The notes under the pieces: generated by a model | What the model saw: the letters and a program-made list of their open reading frames with translations, nothing else | Databases searched by the model: none | What the model was told of the DNA's origin: nothing | Assembly (NCBI GenBank): GCA_016713535.1 | Contig: JADJOY010000008.1 | Coordinates: 62,001 to 126,000 of the forward strand | Origin: JADJOY01 sp016713535 [NCBI: Deltaproteobacteria bacterium] | Lineage (GTDB): Bacteria > JADJOY01 | Reading direction: 5' to 3' | DNA: 64,000 nucleotides | Translations under genes and position numbers: made by a program | In this document: positions 57,101 to 64,000 of the stretch, one piece after another | Position numbering within the stretch: position 1 is the first letter of the stretch | Layout of the letters: the number at the start of each line of letters is the position of its first letter

Positions 57101-59338
57101 TCGACGCGGGGCTCGAGTCCGACCTCGGCATCGATTCGATCAAACGCGTCGAGATCATCGCGGCCTTCCGGCGCGCGGTGGTGCCGGCGGTGACCGAGCC
57201 GCCGGCCTGGTTCATGGAGCAGATGGGCGCAGCCAGCACGCTCTCGATGATCCTGGCGGGCGTGGCGAAGCTCGCCGGCGATGACGGCTCGGCGGTCCCC
57301 GCCGAAGCCGCTCCGGCGCCGGTCGTGAGCGCGCCTTCGCCCGCGGCCCCACCGGCGCCGGGGAAGGCGAGTGCGGGTCCGGACCGGGTCGAGCAGCTGC
57401 GCGCGATCGTCTCGGACCGGACCGGCTATCCGCCCGAAATGCTCGAGCTCGACGCCGGGCTGGAGTCCGATCTGGGCATCGACTCGATCAAGCGCGTCGA
57501 GGTCATCGCGGCCTTCCGGCGCGCGGTCGTGCCGAGCATCCAGGAGCCGCCGCCCTGGTTCATGGAGGCAATGGCCGCCGCCACCACGCTGCGCGCCATC
57601 CTCGAGGGCGTCGCGAAGCTCGAGGCCATGGCCGGGGACGGCGCGGGAGTGGGCGCTCCGGATCCTTCAGCCGCGGTCGCCACCGTCGATGGCACGGTCT
57701 CCGAAGCCGTGCCGGGCGAGGCGGTTCGCGTCGACCGCTCGGTGGTGCGGGTCGAGGAGATCCCGCTCGAGTCCGGCAGCTCCCGCGAGCTGCCGCGTTC
57801 GACGTGGGTGCTCACCGACGACGGCGGCGGATTCGCACGTGATCTAGGCGCGTTGCTCCGCACGCGTGGCGTACCGGTGGTGGTCCTCGAAGGCTCGGAC
57901 CTCGCCAGTCGCGCCGCGGCCGACGCTGCGTTCCAGCGCATCCGCGCGTCGGTCGGGCCGATCGGCGCGGTGGTCCACCTCCTGCCGCTGCGCGACGCGC
58001 CCTCGTATCCGGGGATCGGCGCCGATGACTGGCACCGCGTCGTGGCCGAGGAGGTGCGAGGCGCGCTGTTCCTCATGCAAGCCTTCGCGGCCGAGCTCAA
58101 GGCCGGCGCAACCGTGGCGCCGCTCGTGGTGTCCGTGACTCGCGGCGGGGGTGACTTCGATTCCGAGGGGCACGACCGGGGCCGCGCAGCCCTGGCGCGG
58201 CGGTCTGGCTGGGCTCTTCAAGTCCGCTTCGCAGGGTGGCCCCGGGCGCGCTTCCGCACCGTCGACGTCGACCGTATCCCCGAGCCGGCGGGGCTGCTTC
58301 GCGAGCTCGCCGCGGAAGGGCCGGTCGAGGTCGGCTATCGCGCTGGACGGCGGCTCGCGGTGCGCGCGGTGCGCGCCGATCTGCCGAACGGCTACGAGCG
58401 CCGGCCGTACTTCGACCTCGGCCCGAGCACGGTGGTCCTCGCGACCGGAGGCGCGCGCGGCATCACCGCCGAGATCGTCCATGAGATCGCGCGGCGCTCA
58501 CGTGCGACGGTGATCCTGGTGGGCCGGTCGGCGTTGCCCGAGGGCGACGAGGACCCCGAGACCGCGGGGGTGGTCGATCGCGCCGAGCTGCGCAGGCGCA
58601 TCCTGGCGCGGCTCAAGGCGAGCGGCGGCGGTGTCGCGATGACGCCCAAGGCGGTCGAGGAGAAGATCTCGCGGATCCTCCAGACCCGCGAGATCCTGAA
58701 GAACGTGGAGGGCGATCCGCCACGCCGCGTCGCACGCCGAGTACCGCGCCTGCGACGTGCGCGATCCGGCCCAACTCGCCGCACTGGTGGGCGAGATCAC
58801 CGAGCGGTTCGGTGGCATCGACGTGTTCCTCCACGGTGCTGGCGTGATCGAGGACAAGTACATCGTCGACAAGAGCGCCGACTCGTTCGATCGAGTGCTC
58901 GGCACCAAGCTCGATCCGATGGTGGCTCTCGCAGGCCTCCTCGATCCGGCGCGGGTGAAGCTCGTGATGCTGTTCAGCTCGGTGGCCGGTTTCTTCGGCA
59001 ACGTCGGCCAGGCCGACTACGCGACCGCCAACGAGGTGCTGAACCGGATCGCCCGGCGGCTGCGCGCGGTGTGGTCCGGCAAGGTCGTCTCGATGAACTG
59101 GGGACCGTGGCTGGGCGCGGGCAGCATGGTCACTCCCGACGTCGCCGAGCAGCTCGCGCACCGCGACTTCGGCCTGGTGAGCGTGCCGGCCGGCCGCCAC
59201 GCGGCGTGGCTCGAGTTCCTGCACGCCGCCGACCGCGACGTGCGCGTCGTGGTGGGATCGGGTCACTGGCTCGACGAGGAGCCCGAGGTGGCGCACGGCC
59301 AGCGCGCGACGCGGGCGGCGCGATCCGTCGGCGACTGA
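51161..59338 (+). CDS. Pfa/secondary-lipid-type synthase subunit 1: NPD(ER)-barrel-KS-AT-ACPx4-KR, frame broken five times
   Basis: ATG51161 follows GAGG at 51147. Order: a nitropropane-dioxygenase-like barrel (PHPFVTLAVSPGATWDPSIP; AKGSEAGGWVG; YVWGGVGPASAGAYL; residues 10-235); a second barrel-like region (about 305-560); KS from residue 577 with Cys767 in DAACASS, His902 in EAHGTGTG and SMIGHTKSAAG; AT from about 1140 with Ser1241 in GHSYGEL; a Pro-rich linker with MRRFLDTQAAVMQAF; four ACPs with Ser codons at 56468, 56803, 57136 and 57484; then KR with TGGARGITAEIV and the SSVAGFFGN/YATAN active site (58980-59040). The NPD part is a PfaD-like enoylreductase. Breaks: 56547-56551 (two bases missing relative to the ACP2 copy), 56620-56624 (G5), 58165-58170 (G4), 58244-58246 and 58709-58712; all flanking sequence is conserved. 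The corrected length is about 2,725 residues. It iteratively builds and reduces a polyketide or fatty chain; the product is unknown. Confidence 0.85.
56385..57600 (+). repeat. Four tandem ACP modules inside the synthase gene
   Basis: Four copies of an ACP plus a trailing linker helix, each with RTGYPxEMLxLDAGLESDLG and GIDSIKRVEIIAAF-type motifs (position after VE varies, EV or EI) followed by PAWFMEAMGGAATLRAI or a variant. The phosphopantetheine Ser codons lie 335, 333 and 348 nt apart. Copies 1 and 2 are almost identical at the DNA level over about 150 nt, suggesting recent duplication or gene conversion. Tandem ACPs are a hallmark of Pfa-type synthases and raise throughput. Confidence 0.9.
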
Positions 59339-59421
59339 CATCCGATCGAGTTTCGCGGTCGACGGCGCCCGCCGGGCAGCGTCGACCGCCCCTCGTTGGA
59401 CCACGAGAAGAACGCCAGAGC

Positions 59422-62400
59422 ATGGAAGACATCGCGATCGTCGGAATGTCCTGCCTGTTCCCGGGTGCCGGGGACCCTCGCGCGTTCTGGCAGAACGTGG
59501 TGGACGGCGTGGACGCGATCGGCGAGGCGCCCGCCGAGTGGTGGCCGAAGCTCTACGGCGAGAGCGCGGACGGTCATCCGAACGACCGTGTCTACACCAG
59601 CAAGGGCGGGTTCCTGGGCGACCTCAGCCGCTTCAAGCCGGCACGCTACGGCGTGATGCCGTCGAGCGTCGACGGCGCTGAGCCCGATCACTTCCTGGCG
59701 CTGCGCTGCGCGGTCGAGGCGCTCGCGGATGCCGGCGTCCCCGAGCTGCCGCTGCACCGCAAGAAGACTGGCGTGATCCTGGCCCGTGGGCTCTACGTCA
59801 ACCGCGGCACGCTGAGCTGGGTGGCGCATGGCTGGGCGGTCGATCAGGTGATGGCGGTCGTCGAGCGTCTCCATCCCGAGCTCGACGGCGCGACCCTCGG
59901 GGCGATCAAGAAGGACGTGAAGTCGGCGCTGCCGCCGTTCAACGCCGAGGTGGTGCCCAGGCTCGTCAACAGCGTGATGTGCGGTCGGATCGCCAACCGC
60001 CTCGATCTGCAAGGTCCCGCCTATACGGTCGACGCCGCGTGCGCGTCGACGTTGATCGCGGTGGAGCAGGGGATGCGCGAGCTCGCGTCGGGACGCTGCG
60101 ACGCGGTGCTGGTGGGCGGCGTGCAGGTCTCGACACCCGGTCCCATCCACCTGCTGTTCAGCAACCTCGAGGCAGCGAGCCACTCCGGGCGCATCGCCCC
60201 GTTCGGCGCGGACGCCGACGGCACGCTCCTCGGGGAAGGGTGCGGCATCCTCGTGCTCAAGCGGCGCGTCGACGCCGAGCGCGACGGTCATCGGATCTAC
60301 GCGCTGCTGCGCGGCGTGGGTACCTCGTCGGACGGGAGAGCGCTCGGCCTGCTCGCGCCGCGCTTCGAAGGCCAGGTGCTGGCGCTCACGCGCGCCTACC
60401 AGGACTCGGGGATCGACCCCGCGACGATCGGCTTGATCGAGGCGCATGGCACCGCGACCGCGCGTGGTGACGCCACCGAGCTACAGTCGCTGGTCGCGCA
60501 GTTCGGCCGTCGCAAGGGCGAGCGCGCAACGATCGCGCTCGGCGCGGTGAAGTCGATGATCGGCCACCTGTTGCCGGCGGCCGGCTCGGCGTCGTTGATC
60601 AAGACCGCGCTGGCGCTCTACCACCGCGTGCTCCCGCCGACCTTGCACGCGCAGAAGCCGAATCCGGCGCTCAAGATCGACGAGACGCCCTTCTACCTAT
60701 CCACTGCGACACGGCCGTGGATCCACGCCGATCGCGAGCACCCACGCCGCGCGGGCGTCAATGCGTTCGGGTTCGGCGGTATCAACGCCCACGCGATCCT
60801 CGAGGAGCACGTGCCCGCCGACGAGCGCGTGTTGCCGCGTCTCGAGCGTCGCTGGCCGGTCGAGCTGATCGTCGTGTCGGCGGCGGATCGCGCGGCGCTG
60901 GTCACGCGCGCCTCGGCCCTCGCCGAGTGGCTCGATGCGAACCCGACGCTCGACCTCGTCGACGTGGCGGCGGCCAGCAACCGCGAGGGCGGCGCGACGC
61001 GGCTCGCGCTGGTCGCAAAGGATCCGGCCGACCTCGCGAAGAAGCTGCGCCAAGCGGTGAAGCTCCTCGGCCAAGCCGATCGCGAGAAGATCCAGGATCG
61101 GACCGGCGTCTTCTGGTACCAGAACCCCCTGGCGCGCGACGGTCGCGTGGCGTGGGTGTTCCCTGGCGAGGGCGCGCAGTACGTCAACATGCTCGCGGAT
61201 CTCGCACGCCACTTCCCCGAGGTTCGCCGCGAGTTCGATCGCACCGACGCGGGCTTCGCGAGCCGCCCCGGTGGCAAACCGGTGAGCCCGCTGGTCTTCC
61301 CGCTCCCCGGCGAGGAACAGCAGGCCGAGGACGCACTGCTCGGTCTGGAGGGCGCGGTCGGTACGGTGATCGCGGCCGAGCGGGCGTTGATGGCCCTGCT
61401 CGAGCGCTTGCGAGTGCCGGTGCATGCGATCGTCGGCCACTCGAGCGGCGAGTTCATGGCGCTCGAGGCCGCCGGTGCGTACGCGCTCGGCGACGAGGAC
61501 GCGCGCATCCGCGCGATCGCCTACGGCGCCGACGTCGCCACCCGCATCGCGGGTGCTGGGCTCGCGAAGACCGCGGTGCTCACCTCGGTGGGTGGCGCGG
61601 ACCCCGTTGCGGTCCACGAGGTCCTCGAGCGCTCAGGTGGGCGTCTGGTGGTGGCGATGGACAACTGCCCCAGCCAGCTCGTGGTCTCCGGCGACGAGGA
61701 GGCGACCCAGCAGGCCCTCGAAGGGCTGCGCGGGAAGGGCGGACTGTGCGAGCGGCTGCCGTGGGGCCGCGCCTATCACACCGATGGATTCCGCCCGGCA
61801 TGCCCGATCCTCGCCGAGTACTACGCCACGATGGGAGTCGCGCGTCCCGGGATCGAGCTGTGGTCGTGCGCCACGGCCGGCAAGTTTCCGCAGGAGACCG
61901 AGGCAGTCCGCGAGCTCGCGGTCCGGCAGTGGTACTCGAAGGTGCGCTTCCGCGAGACGATCGAGGCGATGCACGCCGATGGCGTGCGCGTGTTCGTCGA
62001 GGTGGGTCCACGAGGCAACCTGACGAACTTCGTCGCCGACATCCTCGGGACACGCCCCCACGCCGCGGTCGCCCTCGACGCGCGCCGCAAGAACGGCATC
62101 GAGCAGCTCTGTCGCGCGGTGGGGATGCTGGTTGCCCACGGCGTCGACGTTCGCCTCGACGCCCTCATCGAGAGTCGTGGGCCCGTGGAGCTCGAGCTGC
62201 TCGGCACGGTGCACCGCCTTCCAGACGACCCACCGCTCAAGTTCGCGCTCCCCGAGCTCAAGCTCAGCGACGAGGTCGTGGCGCGCGCCCAGGAACGGAT
62301 GAATCGCGTCGCGGCGAGCGCGGAGGCCGACGGGCGCCGGCCGGTCACGGCCGCTCCGCCGCGCGCCTCGACGCCCGCATCGGCGAGCGGCGACGGTCAC

Positions 62401-64000
62401 TCGAACGGTGACGGACACGCAGCCGTCACGCCCAGGCCGCTGGTGCGCGGACTGATGCGGCCGGGTGCGTCGGCGCCGCAGGTGAGCGCTGCGCCTCCGT
62501 CACCGCCGTCGTCGACGTCGCACCCGTCCAGCTCGTTCGTCCCCGGTCCAGTGGAGGTGTCGACGCTGGTCGCGCCCGTGGCGAGCACCGCACCGGTGAG
62601 CGCACGTCGCCGCGCGCTCGCCGATTACCAGTCGACGATGCGGCTCTTCCTTGATACGCAGGAGCTGGTGATGCGCGCCGCGATCGACCGGAGCCCCGGG
62701 GCGATCGCGGCTCGGCCAGGACCGCCCGCGCCTCGTCAGGCACCGGTCGTACCCGCGGCCCTACCCGTGAGCACGCCCGCGACGGCGGAGCGACGGCCCG
62801 GACCGGCGCCACTCGTGACGCGCGTGCTCGAGCACGAGCCCGGAAAGCGGATCCTGGTCGAGTGCGAGCTCGACTCCGATCGCCTCGGTTTCCTCATCGA
62901 CCACACCTTCTTCGGCCGCGAGCTCTCGGTTCGCGACCCCTCGCTCCGCGGGCTGCCGATCATGGCTCTCGCGATGTCCGAGGAGGTCATCGCGGAGGCG
63001 GCGCTGCTGCTTCACCCGGGGCTCAGGACCTTCGCGCTCTCGGACGTGAAGACCTCGGGGTGGCTGGTGTTCGATCCGCCCGAGCGCACCATCCGGGTCG
63101 AGGTGGTGACCGAAGGCGAGCGTGCCGCGCGCGGCCGCGTGTACGAGGCGGACGGCATCGGCTCGGGTGGCACGATCGTCGAGGCGGTGGTCGAACTCTC
63201 GGACGGTCCGCGCGACCTCGGTGCACCGATGGTGCCGGATCAGGGGCGGGCGCCTGCGCGGATCCCGCCCGAGCACATGTACGGCCGGATGCTGTTCCAC
63301 GGTCCGTCGTTCGCCGGGATCGTCAGTGCCGAGCGCTCCGACGCCAACGGGGTCGCGGCGACGCTCGTGCAGCCCGACCCCGACCTGCTCTTCATGCCGG
63401 ACGCACCTGGCACCCCGGCGATTCCCGCTGCGCTCATCGACACCGCGGGTCACGTGCCGGGTCTCGAGATCCTCGGGCCGTGGCGCGACGACGATCCCAC
63501 CATCACGCTGATCTTTCCGAACGGCTACCGGCGTGTGGAGTGGGTCGACCTCGCCGGCTCGCGCGAGTCCCTGCCGACGGTGTCGACGGTGGTCCGCGAG
63601 GGTAGCAAGGTGCTCTCCGACGTCGAGCTGCGCGACCCGAGCGGGCGAGTGGTGCTCCGGGTCCTCGGCCGCTCGGACGAGACCGTGCAGCTCCCGACCG
63701 GGCTCTATCACTACGGCTCGGCGCCGCGGCAGCCGGTGATGACCCGCGACATCAGTCCGCTCTTCGCCGGCGTTCCGGGGCTCGACGGCGGGCTGGTGTG
63801 CGAGATCGGCTCGGTCGGCAGCCCGATCGTGGTCAAGCACCTCTGGCAGCGTGCGCTCGCGCACATGATCCTGAGCCGGGCCGAGCGCAAGACGTTCGAG
63901 TCGCTCAAGCGTCCGCCGGTGCTCACGGCGGGGTGGCTGTTCGGGCGTGTCGTTGCGAAGGACGTGGCGCGACGTTTCGCACGGCTCGACGTGTGCATGG
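59422..64000 (+). CDS. Lipid synthase subunit 2: KS-AT-DH-(PPTase start), runs off the window
   Basis: The frame from ATG59422 is open without interruption to the window end (1,526 residues seen). KS: MEDIAIVGMSCLFPGAG, Cys207 in DAACAST, EAHGTAT and SMIGHLLPAAG, an intact triad, so not a decarboxylated chain-length factor by these motifs. AT: WVFPGEGAQYVNML and Ser674 in GHSSGEF. A Pro/Ser-rich linker carries MRLFLDTQELVMRA. A PKS-type dehydratase follows: His1161 in FLIDHTFFGREL and Asp1340 in ALIDTAGH with FHGPSF before it. The last residues, SRAERKTFESLKRPPVLTAG and WLFGRVVAKDVARRF, match the beginning of a phosphopantetheinyl transferase domain (GRxAAKD-type motif), which would activate the ACPs of subunit 1. 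It starts 83 nt after the KR stop, on the same strand. Confidence 0.87.
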   Translation, partial: MEDIAIVGMSCLFPGAGDPRAFWQNVVDGVDAIGEAPAEWWPKLYGESADGHPNDRVYTSKGGFLGDLSRFKPARYGVMPSSVDGAEPDHFLALRCAVEALADAGVPELPLHRKKTGVILARGLYVNRGTLSWVAHGWAVDQVMAVVERLHPELDGATLGAIKKDVKSALPPFNAEVVPRLVNSVMCGRIANRLDLQGPAYTVDAACASTLIAVEQGMRELASGRCDAVLVGGVQVSTPGPIHLLFSNLEAASHSGRIAPFGADADGTLLGEGCGILVLKRRVDAERDGHRIYALLRGVGTSSDGRALGLLAPRFEGQVLALTRAYQDSGIDPATIGLIEAHGTATARGDATELQSLVAQFGRRKGERATIALGAVKSMIGHLLPAAGSASLIKTALALYHRVLPPTLHAQKPNPALKIDETPFYLSTATRPWIHADREHPRRAGVNAFGFGGINAHAILEEHVPADERVLPRLERRWPVELIVVSAADRAALVTRASALAEWLDANPTLDLVDVAAASNREGGATRLALVAKDPADLAKKLRQAVKLLGQADREKIQDRTGVFWYQNPLARDGRVAWVFPGEGAQYVNMLADLARHFPEVRREFDRTDAGFASRPGGKPVSPLVFPLPGEEQQAEDALLGLEGAVGTVIAAERALMALLERLRVPVHAIVGHSSGEFMALEAAGAYALGDEDARIRAIAYGADVATRIAGAGLAKTAVLTSVGGADPVAVHEVLERSGGRLVVAMDNCPSQLVVSGDEEATQQALEGLRGKGGLCERLPWGRAYHTDGFRPACPILAEYYATMGVARPGIELWSCATAGKFPQETEAVRELAVRQWYSKVRFRETIEAMHADGVRVFVEVGPRGNLTNFVADILGTRPHAAVALDARRKNGIEQLCRAVGMLVAHGVDVRLDALIESRGPVELELLGTVHRLPDDPPLKFALPELKLSDEVVARAQERMNRVAASAEADGRRPVTAAPPRASTPASASGDGHSNGDGHAAVTPRPLVRGLMRPGASAPQVSAAPPSPPSSTSHPSSSFVPGPVEVSTLVAPVASTAPVSARRRALADYQSTMRLFLDTQELVMRAAIDRSPGAIAARPGPPAPRQAPVVPAALPVSTPATAERRPGPAPLVTRVLEHEPGKRILVECELDSDRLGFLIDHTFFGRELSVRDPSLRGLPIMALAMSEEVIAEAALLLHPGLRTFALSDVKTSGWLVFDPPERTIRVEVVTEGERAARGRVYEADGIGSGGTIVEAVVELSDGPRDLGAPMVPDQGRAPARIPPEHMYGRMLFHGPSFAGIVSAERSDANGVAATLVQPDPDLLFMPDAPGTPAIPAALIDTAGHVPGLEILGPWRDDDPTITLIFPNGYRRVEWVDLAGSRESLPTVSTVVREGSKVLSDVELRDPSGRVVLRVLGRSDETVQLPTGLYHYGSAPRQPVMTRDISPLFAGVPGLDGGLVCEIGSVGSPIVVKHLWQRALAHMILSRAERKTFESLKRPPVLTAGWLFGRVVAKDVARRFARLDVCM

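Noticed and set aside
59979-60470. Short plus-strand frames inside the second synthase gene (also 60717-62411)
   Set aside because: They are out of frame with the KS/AT/DH motifs, which lie in one frame open from 59422 to the window end.
59422-62300. The second KS-AT as a PfaC-type chain-length factor pair
   Set aside because: The KS retains Cys207 and both His motifs, and the following domain has a GHSSG nucleophile, so it reads as KS-AT rather than KS-CLF.

Overview
The window is very GC-rich, densely packed bacterial chromosomal DNA. Two short type IV pilins with sigma-54-type promoters, a gshB-type glutathione synthetase, a TgpA/DUF58/MoxR operon and a Pfa-like iterative lipid synthase suggest an uncultured deltaproteobacterial-type lineage (Myxococcota or a relative). 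This placement is an inference; there is no rRNA or tRNA in the window. I see no CRISPR array, insertion sequence, phage gene or tRNA.

Layout. 0-3.7 kb: pilin 1, a tandem intergenic repeat that runs into the 3' end of an O-methyltransferase gene, and a B12-binding radical SAM gene. 3.9-5.8 kb: a threonyl-tRNA synthetase without TGS domain. 6-10.3 kb: transglutaminase (TgpA-like), DUF58 and MoxR operon on the minus strand. 10.7-17 kb: gshB, a TMTC-like multispanning TPR protein, a DUF3108 protein, a GT2 polyprenyl-phosphate sugar transferase and a GT39-like membrane glycosyltransferase. 18 kb: pilin 2. 18.6-21.9 kb: an ECF vitamin-transporter operon (S, double A, T) whose A gene carries an internal deletion, then a GHMP kinase. 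23-30 kb: HEAT-repeat protein, FabH, lipoprotein, left-handed beta-helix protein, UbiB/AarF kinase, a PLP desulfhydrase/ACC-deaminase-like enzyme and a small basic protein. 30-34.3 kb: three SPFH (HflK/HflC-like) genes, the first fused to an SO_0444-type metal permease. 34.4-43 kb: CPBP-like protein, fused BufB-BufC (DUF692-DUF2063), Ycf46-like AAA ATPase, zinc-ribbon protein, P1 peptidase, a 59-residue protein, ComM, and an NrtR-like Nudix protein. 43-46.5 kb: GT4, a membrane glycosyltransferase-like protein and FabI.

46.7-64 kb is the most interesting block. An outer-membrane efflux lipoprotein and a PqqD-(dead M50)-HlyD fusion lie next to two giant genes for a Pfa/secondary-lipid-type synthase. 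The first protein is NPD-type enoylreductase, second barrel-like region, KS, AT, four ACPs and KR. The second is KS, AT, DH and the beginning of a probable phosphopantetheinyl transferase, cut by the window end. Together they look like a self-contained iterative lipid or polyketide factory beside an export machine.

Caveat: from about 19.7 kb onward at least 18 reading-frame breaks occur inside otherwise well-conserved genes, mostly in G/C runs, whereas the first 19 kb has none. Most are probably sequence or assembly indels, so the affected genes are annotated across the break with joint coordinates.
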